NCBI RefSeq assembly: GCF_003314975.1
Contig: NZ_QNRF01000004.1
Coordinates: 310,001 to 374,000, forward strand
Direction of reading: 5' to 3'
Length of the DNA: 64,000 nt
DNA from: Marinomonas aquiplantarum
GTDB taxonomy: Bacteria; Pseudomonadota; Gammaproteobacteria; Pseudomonadales; Marinomonadaceae
Shown here: positions 23,394 to 32,049 of the stretch, piece after piece
Layout of the letters: each line of letters starts with the position of its first letter
Numbering within the stretch: position 1 is the first letter of the stretch
Made by a program: the position numbers and the translations under genes
The notes under the pieces: generated by a model
Told to the model about the DNA's origin: nothing
Databases searched by the model: none
The model's input: only the letters and a program-made list of their open reading frames with translations

Positions 23394-25361
23394 CTAGAAT
23401 TTCAGTGCAGCACTTAAGCGAATGTCGCGACCGGCGGCAGCCGAACCTGAAATGCTTTCCCAGCCAGCATTTGATGTGTAGTCTTCAACACTGGCGTGGC
23501 TTAGGTATTGTTTGTCAAAAAGATTATTAATGGTCAAAGAAAGAGTTAATTGATCGTCTCCCAATGGCAGCCATTTGGCATAAAGGTTATGAACTGCATA
23601 GCCAGGTTTATCAAGCTCTAAGTCTGTTGTTCCTACCGTTTGCTGAATATTATGGAGGCCTTTTACAAATTCAGCGGACCAGCCAGCTTCAAATGTGTTG
23701 CTTACTTGATAATCTAGGCTCAATACTAAAGTATCGCCTATTGAGGTTGCTGTAGAGCCATATACATAACGTGTGACAATCTGGTCATTCGCTTTGGTGT
23801 CGGCACTATGGAAGTGAAGGCCGGCTAACAGTTTGTTCATCTGATAAGTTAGATCCAGATAGAAACCTTCTGTTTCAATATCAAAATCATAATTATCAGA
23901 CACTTTAGACCAAGGCAGCTCAGTTCCTATTCCGTCCTCAATGGTCGATTTATAAATACCCGCTCCAATGGCTAATTGATTTTTTCGGTAATTGACGCCT
24001 AATTCAAGATTTTTGGCGGTTTCTGCTTGTAAATCATCGGCGTTACTAATGCCAGAAGAGAGTTTATAAGCATCTTTTATTTCTGGACCACGAAGCGCTT
24101 GAGCGTAGTTTGCGGTTACATTTAAAGTATCGTTAATGTGATAAACCGTTCCAATGTTAGGAGATAATCCACCTTCAGAAAATTCACTTCCATTTACATC
24201 GGTAAGTTCATATTGGTCATAACGAGCGCCAGCAGAGAGCATCAATTTTGGGGTCACTTCAATATTATCTTGAATATAGATGCCCACTACGGTGCCTTTT
24301 TCTACGTATTCCGTTGTTTCTGCGAAATAGCTTTCATCATCTCGATAGTTTAAGCCGTACGTCAATTCATGCTGCTTGATTAGGCTAGTGTTTTCTAACG
24401 TAAGGCCAATCGTTTCGACGTTGCCGGTGTACTTTGTACCGGTATATTCACGGCTTTGTTCATTGTTGGTTTGGTAAACAGTCACTTTGGTATCAAGCAA
24501 ATCATTGTCAAAATCAGTGAATCGATAATTTAACGTTGTGGTTTGTCTGTCTCCTGAAGTGGGTTCTGCAACGTTTCTAGCGCTGGCAAAATGTTCTGGC
24601 TTGTACAAAACATCCCCTTCTTCGGTTAAGTTTTCATGTGTGATCGAAAGCGTTTGTTCATCTGTGAGGTGAGTTTTGATTTTTAAGAAACCAAGAGTCT
24701 CATCCAGTTCTGTCCCTTTGATTTCGTTGTCATCAGCGTCTTCATAATTGTCATGACTTGAGTCTGTCAAATGAAGCATTGCTTCTGTTTTAGCGGATGA
24801 TGTTCGACCATAAATAGTGGCGCTGTTTTTAATACCGTCCCCATTGCTACTTATGGTCGATTTCAATAACACACCAAGGTTTTGATCGTCTTTTAATAAA
24901 TCGCTTGGGTCTTTGGTGATAAAACGAACCGAACCTCCTAGCGCTCCAGGACCAGACGTAGCACTGGCCGCTCCAGCTTCTATTTCGACGCGTTTCAATA
25001 ACTCTGGCTCGATGCTAATACGTCCAGCATGATGAAATATGCCGCCGGCTTGTTCAGCACCATCAATGGTAATGTTTAGAGAGTCTTCACCTATGTTACG
25101 TACATAGATTTTTTGGCCCATTTTGACAGAGCCGCCAGCGGTAACTTCACTTTTGTTGCGAAATAATCCCTCAAGGTCAGTTGTTTGGCTGTTTTCTATG
25201 TCTTCGGAAGAGATGGCTTGATCCAGCTCAGTGATGGCGCGACCTTCTACTTTTAGCTCATCAAGAACGGTTGCATCCTCCGCAATCGCTTGGGTTGATA
25301 AAACGGCTTGGAAGATGGCTGTGGCCAAAAGAGACTTAGTAAATACGCGACAGGAAGACAT
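23394..25361 (-). CDS. TonB-dependent outer-membrane receptor for an iron complex
   Basis: A 655-residue outer-membrane receptor. It has a signal peptide (cut near AIAEDA), a TonB-box-like stretch (TVLDELKVEG, about 30-39) and a plug domain (about 45-165, with KMGQKIYVRNIGEDSLNITI and SGPGALGGSVRFITKDP). A 22-strand-type barrel ends in the usual aromatic C-terminal residue (LSAALKF). The plug and the NLFDKQYLSHAS region resemble heme/haemoglobin and catecholate receptors, but I cannot choose between them. It is the first transport gene after the two-component system. GAGG lies 7 bases before the ATG, and upstream DNA carries a weak Fur-like site and direct repeats. Confidence 0.9.
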   Translation of the reverse strand: MSSCRVFTKSLLATAIFQAVLSTQAIAEDATVLDELKVEGRAITELDQAISSEDIENSQTTDLEGLFRNKSEVTAGGSVKMGQKIYVRNIGEDSLNITIDGAEQAGGIFHHAGRISIEPELLKRVEIEAGAASATSGPGALGGSVRFITKDPSDLLKDDQNLGVLLKSTISSNGDGIKNSATIYGRTSSAKTEAMLHLTDSSHDNYEDADDNEIKGTELDETLGFLKIKTHLTDEQTLSITHENLTEEGDVLYKPEHFASARNVAEPTSGDRQTTTLNYRFTDFDNDLLDTKVTVYQTNNEQSREYTGTKYTGNVETIGLTLENTSLIKQHELTYGLNYRDDESYFAETTEYVEKGTVVGIYIQDNIEVTPKLMLSAGARYDQYELTDVNGSEFSEGGLSPNIGTVYHINDTLNVTANYAQALRGPEIKDAYKLSSGISNADDLQAETAKNLELGVNYRKNQLAIGAGIYKSTIEDGIGTELPWSKVSDNYDFDIETEGFYLDLTYQMNKLLAGLHFHSADTKANDQIVTRYVYGSTATSIGDTLVLSLDYQVSNTFEAGWSAEFVKGLHNIQQTVGTTDLELDKPGYAVHNLYAKWLPLGDDQLTLSLTINNLFDKQYLSHASVEDYTSNAGWESISGSAAAGRDIRLSAALKF

Positions 25362-25372
25362 AATTAACCTCT

Positions 25373-25453
25373 ATAAATGAGAATTGTTTACATTGTTTGA
25401 AGCTATTATGTGTTTTATGTAAATAATGTGAATGACTTTTACATCTGTTACAT
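25373..25453 (-). promoter_or_regulatory. Regulatory region of the TonB receptor gene: weak Fur-like site and direct repeats
   Basis: 25373-25391 matches the 19-bp Fur consensus at about 11 positions. Further upstream on the minus strand, ATGTAACAG and ATGTAAAAG stand in tandem (25436-25453), and a third copy, ATGTAAACA, lies at 25385-25393. Tandem repeats of this kind are typical targets of OmpR/PhoB-type regulators, and such a regulator is encoded next door. The binding assignment is an inference. Confidence 0.45.
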
Positions 25454-25489
25454 TTCGATCATGTTAGCCCTTTATGCTCGCGCTTTATT

Positions 25490-26872
25490 TCAGTTTTTAC
25501 ATGGAAGACAAATTAATACTCGTAAGCCGTTTTCTGGTTCTTGATTAATATTTTCAGCATGAATTGAGCCACCAAGTGCCAGTATTTGCCGCTTGGCCAG
25601 TGCCAAACCGAGACCATAGCCACTTTTTTTGGAACTGATACTAGGATCGTCATTTTGATTATTCTGCTCGTTTTGTTTTAGGCGGAAAAAGGGGGTAAAT
25701 ATGTCTTCCAAATGTTTATTTGGTACTCCATGTCCTTGATCTCTGATCTCAATGTCTAGATGGTCTGATTTTTGGTCTAGCTGGACTTTGAGGGTTTTTC
25801 CTGCCGGAGTGTGAAATAAACCATTCCTAATGATATTTTCCAACGCTGCAGTTAATGCTTGTTGAGCACTGTTGATGAATATTTCATGATCTGGTTGTAT
25901 TAGCTGAATGTTATGTTGAGAGAATTCATATCGTGCATCGTCGACAATGACTTGTAGAAGAGAGGTTATTTCTAATGCATCTAATTTGAGAGAGGGCGAT
26001 TCCGTATTAAACCAAGCCAGTGTTAGAGCATCTTCTATCAAACCTTGCATATTGGAAGATTCATAGCGCAACCTTTCCAATGCTTGCTTCGAATCCAGGT
26101 CTTGCTCAACGCAATCTACTGCAATATTCAAGCGTGCTAACGGTGTTCTTAGTTCATGTGATAAATCCGCTAACAACTGTCTCTGGCTTATGATCAATGT
26201 ACTGATGCGGTCTGCCATAGTATCAAAGGTAGACGCCAAATTGGTGAGTTCATCATGACGGTGTGAAAAGCCTTCATTCGCACGTACATCAAATTTACCT
26301 TCGCTAAATTGGTGCGTGGCTCTTTCTAGTTTTTTTAGGGGCTTCATTACATGTTTATATAAAACAAAAGTAATCAGACAGAGTAGTAAAAAGGGAATGG
26401 CGATTTGCAGTATCAAATCAACAATAAGAAGATTATTGCCAGGCCGCATTCTTTGGGGGAGTTGAATTAAAAACCGTGTATGGCCATCTGTAAAAGGAAT
26501 ATCCATCGTCGGATTTTGAGTGAAGTATAGGTGAATTTTCCATTCAATACTGCGGCCTAAGGTGAAAGCATCAATGTAATGTTGTGATAACTTTGTATTC
26601 GCTAAAGTTGTGATAGAAGGCAAGGCAATTGCTATCCAGGTATTTTCCTTCCTTTCTATTTGATCTATCCATTTTGCTAGAGCTTCCTCACCTTCAGTAT
26701 TAAGAATTCTCTCAGCTTCCTTCGCGTAGTATTTCAGTTCTTCTCGATAGGAGTGATCAATATAGCTCATGCTTTCCTCGGTATGCTGAGCGACGAGATC
26801 AATAAGCCAAAACAGCACTACAGTGCTTACGGCAACAACAAAAAAGAGTTTCCAAAGTAAGCGATTTTTCAT
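25490..26872 (-). CDS. Sensor histidine kinase of an iron-operon-linked two-component system
   Basis: A 460-residue membrane kinase. Two TM segments (about residues 7-27 and 150-172) flank a periplasmic sensor loop of about 120 residues. HAMP (about 175-225) is followed by HisKA with phospho-His in LLADLSHELRTPLARLN, then HATPase_c with N-box (ALENIIRNGLFHT), G1 (IRDQGHGVP) and G2 (GYGLGLALAKRQI). The start codon overlaps the regulator stop (ATGA), so the two are translationally coupled. A TTG nine bases earlier is unlikely. The sensor loop shows no domain I can name. The signal is plausibly iron or the transported complex, given the neighbouring uptake genes. Confidence 0.92.
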   Translation of the reverse strand: MKNRLLWKLFFVVAVSTVVLFWLIDLVAQHTEESMSYIDHSYREELKYYAKEAERILNTEGEEALAKWIDQIERKENTWIAIALPSITTLANTKLSQHYIDAFTLGRSIEWKIHLYFTQNPTMDIPFTDGHTRFLIQLPQRMRPGNNLLIVDLILQIAIPFLLLCLITFVLYKHVMKPLKKLERATHQFSEGKFDVRANEGFSHRHDELTNLASTFDTMADRISTLIISQRQLLADLSHELRTPLARLNIAVDCVEQDLDSKQALERLRYESSNMQGLIEDALTLAWFNTESPSLKLDALEITSLLQVIVDDARYEFSQHNIQLIQPDHEIFINSAQQALTAALENIIRNGLFHTPAGKTLKVQLDQKSDHLDIEIRDQGHGVPNKHLEDIFTPFFRLKQNEQNNQNDDPSISSKKSGYGLGLALAKRQILALGGSIHAENINQEPENGLRVLICLPCKN

Positions 26873-27555
26873 CGGTAGCAATATCCTTGGCCATGCACTG
26901 TAGAGAGTTGTTCGCTGGGCATACCAGCGGCTACTAGCTTTTTTCGGATACGACTGATGTGCATATCAAGGCTACGGTCATATTGATTATGTGCTTTACC
27001 AAGTGCCATTTGAGACAAAAAAGCTTTGCTGAGAGTGATGTTTTGATTTTCCACCAGAAGCCATAATAAGCGGAATTGAATAGGGGATAAGTCAATAATT
27101 TGTTGATCGAAATGAACACTCTGCCCAATACGTGACAAAGTGAGCAGGTTGTCGACTAGGTTTAAGGTGCTTTTGGCTTCTTTTGACTGCAAGGTGCGTC
27201 TCAATAGGGCATCGACCCTTAGCCACATTTCGGTAAAATTAAAGGGTTTGGAGAGGTAATCGTCGGCGCCAATGCTGAGCCCTTTAATACGGTCTTCTTC
27301 GGCACCAAGTGCTGTTAGCATCATAACGGGCGTTTGACGTTCTTTGCGCAGCAAGGTTAAAACATTCAGTCCATTTAAGCTGGGCAACATAACGTCGAGT
27401 AACACTAAATCAAAAGAATGTTTGATGGCTTCGAGTAGACCTTGCTCACCGTCCTGACACAGTTTGGTTTGAAATCCTTTAGACTCTAGTAATTGAGATA
27501 TTCTTTGTCCTAAAAAAACATCATCTTCAATAATCAAAATTTTTGACGTTGACAT
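26869..27555 (-). CDS. OmpR/PhoB-family response regulator linked to the iron uptake operon
   Basis: A 228-residue regulator. The receiver domain (about 3-115) has acidic EDD, the phospho-acceptor Asp in DLVLLDVMLPSLNG, the Thr switch in MMLTALG and Lys in LSKPF. The C-terminal winged helix (about 130-226) includes LSPIQFRLLWLLVENQ and the recognition helix region YDRSLDMHISRIRKKL. It is the first gene before the kinase. The ATG at 27555 is used; an in-frame GTG 12 bases upstream is possible and the ribosome binding site is weak either way. A Fur-like palindrome lies directly upstream, so iron probably controls expression of the whole system. Confidence 0.92.
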   Translation of the reverse strand: MSTSKILIIEDDVFLGQRISQLLESKGFQTKLCQDGEQGLLEAIKHSFDLVLLDVMLPSLNGLNVLTLLRKERQTPVMMLTALGAEEDRIKGLSIGADDYLSKPFNFTEMWLRVDALLRRTLQSKEAKSTLNLVDNLLTLSRIGQSVHFDQQIIDLSPIQFRLLWLLVENQNITLSKAFLSQMALGKAHNQYDRSLDMHISRIRKKLVAAGMPSEQLSTVHGQGYCYR

Positions 27556-27572
27556 GATAGACACCACTAAAC

Positions 27573-27591
27573 GAAAATGATTTTCATTCTA
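27573..27591. promoter_or_regulatory. Fur-box-like site upstream of the response regulator gene
   Basis: A 19-bp site matching the Fur consensus at 14 of 19 positions by hand alignment, containing the perfect palindrome GAAAAT-G-ATTTTC. It lies 18 bases upstream of the regulator ATG on the minus strand, where a repressor would cover the transcription start or leader. Confidence 0.65.
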
Positions 27592-27682
27592 TTGTTTTTC
27601 TTTTGTAAAGTCACATAAATAAAAAATGGTAGGGAAGAGCTTTGTTAGAGCTTTGAGGGTAGGGACGATTGACAATCAAAGA

Positions 27683-27718
27683 GAAAGTTCATGTCCGATA
27701 GACCAGACATGAACTTTC
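27683..27718 (-). terminator. Strong hairpin downstream of the TAXI TRAP operon, probable terminator
   Basis: Perfect 13-bp arms GAAAGTTCATGTC/GACATGAACTTTC with a 10-base loop, 90 bases beyond the TRAP permease stop on the minus strand. The tail read in that direction is only moderately T-rich (TCTTTGATTG), so termination may be partial. It also insulates the TRAP operon from the two-component operon. Confidence 0.55.
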
Positions 27719-27807
27719 CATTAAAACAAACATCATAATTACATGACGTTGTTTGGCGATTATTAATAGGGGTGGATGATTCTAGAACAAGCATCAAAAG
27801 CCACGGC

Positions 27808-29931
27808 TTATGCCGCGGCGCGATAACTCCGATTTCCTAGAATAAAGAGTACCAAGAAGACACCTAAGCCAATGGCTTGTAACCAAATGTCTAAATTAGG
27901 CCACAGCATCAAAACAGCGGCTGCTAGTGCCAAGACCCGAAATGGAATGGACAGTTTGTCTTCTAAATAGCCTTCCATTGCCGCCACTAAAGCGTATAAC
28001 CCAAAGACACCGAAAAAGCATAAACGCATGAGTGTTTCAGCGTCACCGCCAATAAGTTGGGTATAGGCCATTAATAGCGGCACTATGTATAAACCTTTTG
28101 CCAATTTCCATGCTGTCATGCCGGTTAACATAGGCGGTGTTTTGGCAATCGCTGCTGCTGCAAACGCAGTTAAACAGACAGGTGGCGTGACATTACTGTC
28201 TTGAGATAACCAGAAGATGATCATGTGTGCCGTGACCAGAATCATTGCCACATGTTCTGCCCCTAACGCTTGATCCATTAGCATGCCTTTAAAGTCATTG
28301 GGTACTTGAGCGACCAATGCTTGAGCTTGATCGATTGGCATACCTTGAGCAAGAGAGCTCATGACACCAGGGTCGACTAACATGAAAATAGCGTGGGCGG
28401 CTTCTGGTAAGGTGCCAGAGGCAATCATGTCAACCAATTGGCTTTCTGAGATGAGGTTGAACAAAGCCGGGGCCGATAAGGTACCTAGTACAATATAAGA
28501 TGCCGTCACAGGTAACCCCATGCCCAAAATCAAAGACGCGATGGCAACAAGAACGATGGTGAAAAATAAGCTACCGCCTGCCCAATCAGTGATCAATAAA
28601 GAAAAGGTGTTGCCGACGCCCGTTGTGCTGATGACATTGACCACTAAACCGATACCAATCAAAAGCACCGCTGTGGTGGACATGTTTTTGGCACCTTGTG
28701 CCATGGCATCTAAAATGGCTACAGGTCCCATCTTGTGCTTTTTGGAAAGAAAGGAAGCCAAAATGACCGCAATGATACTTAAGCCCGCCGCATAGGTTGG
28801 GGTAAAACCTTGTACCAATAAGGTGACGAGCACACCCAGTGGTAAAATATGGTGCCAACCTTCTTTGAGTACTTGCGACACGACAATGTTGCTGTCATCT
28901 TCTGTCGCGATGACTTTACTGCGTTTGGCTTCAACACGAACAAAAAAGCCAACCGATAAGAAGTAAAGCAGAGCAGGAATGGCCGCAGCACCAATAATGG
29001 TAACGTAAGACACCTGAGTATAAGAGGCCATAATGAATGCGCCAGCGCCCATGACAGGCGGCATCAACTGCCCACCAGTGGAAGCGGCCGCTTCAATGCC
29101 CGCAGCAAAACGAGCAGGGAAGCCTGCGCGTCTCATTAATGGGATCGTGATGACACCAGTCGACACAGTATTTGCAACTGAAGATCCTGACACAGACCCC
29201 ATTAAACCAGAGCCTAAAACGGCGACAAAGCCCGGTCCACCAATCATTTTACTGGCCAGAGCACGAGACAAATCAATAATGAAATCACCGGCTCCTGATT
29301 TTACTAAAAAAGCACCGAACAAGATAAACATGAAGACAAAGCTCCATGAAATACGTGAGATGGAACCAAACATGCCATCGGTACTAAAGAAGCTGCGATA
29401 CAGAAGCGTTTCCATGCTTAAACCTGGGAAGGTAAACATGCCACCTAACCATTGCCCCCAAACAACCACATAACTTAAGGCGATGAGGATTAAAACAGGA
29501 ATGAACCAACCGCTGGTGCGGCGGATTAACTCTAATGAAAGCAGTACCGCGGCACTGGACACAATCCAGTCGGCGGTATCGAAGGTGACGCCTCTGGCAT
29601 AGAGGGCGTCTTCAAAGAAAATGATGTACAACACCATACCGGCTAGGGCCAAGACAATCAGGCTGTCACACAGTAAAGCGAGCTTACTCTGTTGCCACTT
29701 AGGGCTGGCAGGAATCAGTAACGCACACAAAGCGCCAAAGCCAGCAAAATGAAAAGCAGACACCCATAATTCGGGCAAGGTTGCTATGGTGTTGATGTAG
29801 ATATGAGCAACCGCTAGAAATATCGACAAAGTAAAGACAAAACGATTGATCCAAGGGCTGGAGCGGTGCTTGGTTTCGAAGTCCTCAAGATTGATTTCTT
29901 GGTCGTCTGTAGAGGGTGTTGAAGCAGTCAT
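27808..29931 (-). CDS. TAXI-type TRAP transporter fused permease (DctQM, 4TM + 12TM)
   Basis: A 707-residue membrane protein in which the small and large TRAP permease subunits are fused, the arrangement typical of TAXI systems. The N-terminal third has the extra TM segments. The DctM part begins near residue 140 and holds SGSSVANTVSTGVITIPLMR, ASTGGQLMPPVMGAGAFIM, MGLPVTASYIVLGTL and SNVTPPVCLTAFAAAAIA. The start ATG follows AAGGTAGC. It is transcribed after the TAXI binding protein (gap 94 bp with a hairpin). TAXI transporters are known for glutamate/glutarate-type and other carboxylates; the ligand here is unknown. Confidence 0.93.
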   Translation of the reverse strand: MTASTPSTDDQEINLEDFETKHRSSPWINRFVFTLSIFLAVAHIYINTIATLPELWVSAFHFAGFGALCALLIPASPKWQQSKLALLCDSLIVLALAGMVLYIIFFEDALYARGVTFDTADWIVSSAAVLLSLELIRRTSGWFIPVLILIALSYVVVWGQWLGGMFTFPGLSMETLLYRSFFSTDGMFGSISRISWSFVFMFILFGAFLVKSGAGDFIIDLSRALASKMIGGPGFVAVLGSGLMGSVSGSSVANTVSTGVITIPLMRRAGFPARFAAGIEAAASTGGQLMPPVMGAGAFIMASYTQVSYVTIIGAAAIPALLYFLSVGFFVRVEAKRSKVIATEDDSNIVVSQVLKEGWHHILPLGVLVTLLVQGFTPTYAAGLSIIAVILASFLSKKHKMGPVAILDAMAQGAKNMSTTAVLLIGIGLVVNVISTTGVGNTFSLLITDWAGGSLFFTIVLVAIASLILGMGLPVTASYIVLGTLSAPALFNLISESQLVDMIASGTLPEAAHAIFMLVDPGVMSSLAQGMPIDQAQALVAQVPNDFKGMLMDQALGAEHVAMILVTAHMIIFWLSQDSNVTPPVCLTAFAAAAIAKTPPMLTGMTAWKLAKGLYIVPLLMAYTQLIGGDAETLMRLCFFGVFGLYALVAAMEGYLEDKLSIPFRVLALAAAVLMLWPNLDIWLQAIGLGVFLVLFILGNRSYRAAA

Positions 29932-29965
29932 TAAGCTACCTTAGGAATACATAAAGAACAAACAA

Positions 29966-30010
29966 AGCGCCATAGATAAAACCAATTGAGCATCGGTAAA
30001 CTATGGCGCT
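29966..30010 (-). repeat. Intercistronic hairpin between TAXI binding protein and permease genes
   Basis: 10-bp arms AGCGCCATAG/CTATGGCGCT separated by a 25-base loop, 16 bases after the binding-protein stop on the minus strand, with a T-rich tail (TTGTTTGTTCTTT). It may act as an attenuator or mRNA stabiliser that keeps the binding protein more abundant than the permease. Confidence 0.5.
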
Positions 30011-30025
30011 GCATTAAAAGGCGTG

Positions 30026-31054
30026 TTATTCCGCAATCAAGCGTGCTGGAATATCAATGCCACGTTCACGATAGTAACGTGCTGCACCTGGGTGAAGTGG
30101 TACCGGCAAACCTGCAATGGCTTTTTCAATGGCCATAACAGACGTCGCTTTATGGATTGCGCTCAAGTAACCGAGGTTTTCATAAAGGGATTTGGTTAGC
30201 TGGTAAACATCGTCTTCTGAAAGATCAGCACGGGCTGCCAAGAAGTTCGGCTGCGCAACTGTGTTGATGTTTTTAGTTTGACCTGGGTAAGTGTTAGCTG
30301 GAATCACATAGCGAGTCCATAGCTCGTAATTACCGTTGGCCGCTTTCATTTGTTCATCGGTGAAGTCCAGTACTTGTACCTTATCGCCCATGGAAGCGTA
30401 TAAACGTGTTACCGCACTGACAGGAACACCGGCAGGGGTATTCATGCCTTCGATGTTGCCGTTTTGCATGGCATCAGCGCTGGCACCGTAACCCATGTAA
30501 GCTAAGCTGAATTTGTCTGGATCAATGCCAAGGCCACTTAATTGCTGGCGACCTGATCCTTCCGTTCCAGAGTTTTTCTTACCGATGGAAAATTTATTGT
30601 TTGTCCCTTCTAAGTCTTTTAGATCGGCAACCGTACCGGTTTTGGCTAAATCAGACTTCAATACGAAGTGTTCAACATTTTGCCAAAGCATGGAGACAGA
30701 GCGTAGTTCGGTTTGCTTACCGGATTGTTTGAAAGGACCTTCACCTTCCCATGCCCATGCACCATATAAGCCTTGTAGAATAGCAAATTGAGCTTGGTCT
30801 TCACGCAGAAGTTTGATGTTTTCACCTGAGCCTGCAGAGCTGATAGCAGAAACGGATAAACCAAATTTAGGTTCGAGTTTTACTTTACTCAAAGTCGCAA
30901 TCGCTACGCCAACAGGGTAGTAGGTGCCACCAGTTGATGCTGTCGCTAGGATGTAATTGCGCTTATCGTCTGCCGAAGCAGCACCAGATGATAGTGCGAT
31001 GGCAGCCGCTGTAGCACTGCTTAGAATGGCTTTGGTTACAAATCCCAATTTCAT
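30026..31054 (-). CDS. TAXI-family TRAP transporter solute-binding protein
   Basis: A 342-residue periplasmic binding protein. A signal peptide (MKLGFVTKAILSSATAAAIA, cut after ASA) leads to YILATASTGGTYYPVGVAIA, the TAXI family signature. TEGSGRQQLSGLGI and GYGASADAMQNG follow, and the C-terminal motif is PLHPGAARYYRERGI. The ATG at 31054 has GAGGAG 10 bases upstream; longer in-frame options lack this and the signal peptide. It is the first gene of the two-gene TRAP operon. Confidence 0.93.
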   Translation of the reverse strand: MKLGFVTKAILSSATAAAIALSSGAASADDKRNYILATASTGGTYYPVGVAIATLSKVKLEPKFGLSVSAISSAGSGENIKLLREDQAQFAILQGLYGAWAWEGEGPFKQSGKQTELRSVSMLWQNVEHFVLKSDLAKTGTVADLKDLEGTNNKFSIGKKNSGTEGSGRQQLSGLGIDPDKFSLAYMGYGASADAMQNGNIEGMNTPAGVPVSAVTRLYASMGDKVQVLDFTDEQMKAANGNYELWTRYVIPANTYPGQTKNINTVAQPNFLAARADLSEDDVYQLTKSLYENLGYLSAIHKATSVMAIEKAIAGLPVPLHPGAARYYRERGIDIPARLIAE

Positions 31055-31091
31055 ATTATTTTTCTCCTCATTATGGGGTGAGTCCAATTTA

Positions 31092-31113
31092 ACTATAGCG
31101 CGTTACTATAGCG
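31092..31113. repeat. Tandem direct repeat upstream of the TAXI operon
   Basis: ACTATAGCG occurs twice with a 4-bp spacer (period 13), 38 bases upstream of the binding-protein start. The minus-strand copies contain TATAGT, which could also serve as -10 elements, but no -35 at the right spacing was found. Candidate regulator site. Confidence 0.4.
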
Positions 31114-31344
31114 AAATGCATACCAACTTTTTATCTCATTGAAATATAAGGTTTTTAATTTTATTGTCAGTGTTTTACCCTTTTTTCATCAAGATTTGAG
31201 CCGATTCTTGCTGATAGTCGAAAGGGACTGATCGGCAAAAAATGGCTCATGGTGAAAGAGCGAAAAAGCCCTTTTTGTCTGTTCTTTTTACAAATAGATA
31301 CCTTAGTATAAGCAATATTTTGCCGATGGAGCTGAAAACATAAA

Positions 31345-31965
31345 ATGAAACAAGATCATAATATTCGTGTTGTAATGTTTGATTTGGGCAATGTGCTGGT
31401 GGACTTGGGCGACGTTGGGGAAATGCATGCTATGTTGAATACTCAAGGTGAAGAGTCTGAGGTATGGCGTCAGTGGCTACAGTCGCCGGCCGTTGCGGCA
31501 TTTGATTCAGGTCGAATTTCATTCGATTCTTTTGCTGACGCATTATTAGAGGAAGTGGCAAGTAACACGGACAAACATACCTTTATGCAGGCATTTGAAG
31601 CTTGGCCGAGAGGTTTGTATGCCGGCGCCTTGGCCTTAGTTGATCAGGTTAAACCTGAATACCATCGAGCCATTTTATCGAATACCAATGCCGCTCACTG
31701 GCCTAGACTCATGGGAGAAATGGGCTTGGCAGGGCACTTTCATCATTATTTCGCTTCCCATCAACTGGGCTTGGTGAAACCGGATCGAGCGGTTTATGAG
31801 GAAGTATTAAGGCGCTTGGGTGTCGCGCCACAAGAGATTCTATTTATTGATGACAATCAACTGAACATTGATACCGCAACAGCACTGGGCATTCATGCTC
31901 ATAGGGTGAAAGGCGTGATCGAGGCTCGTCAGGTTTTGACCCAATATCAGGTACTGACGCAATAA
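31345..31965 (+). CDS. HAD-superfamily hydrolase (YihX-like)
   Basis: A 206-residue HAD subfamily IA protein. Motif I is MFDLGNVLVDLG with nucleophile Asp13, motif II is ILSNTN, the motif III lysine is in LGLVKPD, and motif IV is FIDDNQLNI. The DLGNV form of motif I is shared with E. coli YihX (alpha-D-glucose-1-phosphate phosphatase), so a sugar-phosphate phosphatase is the best guess. Substrate prediction within HAD proteins is weak. It stands upstream of a methyltransferase gene on the same strand (84 bp gap). Confidence 0.85.
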   Translation: MKQDHNIRVVMFDLGNVLVDLGDVGEMHAMLNTQGEESEVWRQWLQSPAVAAFDSGRISFDSFADALLEEVASNTDKHTFMQAFEAWPRGLYAGALALVDQVKPEYHRAILSNTNAAHWPRLMGEMGLAGHFHHYFASHQLGLVKPDRAVYEEVLRRLGVAPQEILFIDDNQLNIDTATALGIHAHRVKGVIEARQVLTQYQVLTQ

Positions 31966-32049
31966 TGGCATTTTAATCAAGATCAACCCATTGCTTATGG
32001 TCAAAGCGGTAAGCGAAAAAACCTTGGGTAGACAATCGGAGAAGGTTAG

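Noticed and set aside
29033..29473. 146-residue open frame antisense to the TAXI permease
   Set aside because: It is proline/lysine-rich because it is the antisense of hydrophobic codons, has no ribosome binding site, and the opposite strand encodes a clear membrane transporter.
31199..31235. GCCGAT/ATCGGC inverted repeat between the TAXI and HAD genes
   Set aside because: The arms are only 6 bp with a loop of more than 20 bases and no T-tract; chance is a sufficient explanation.
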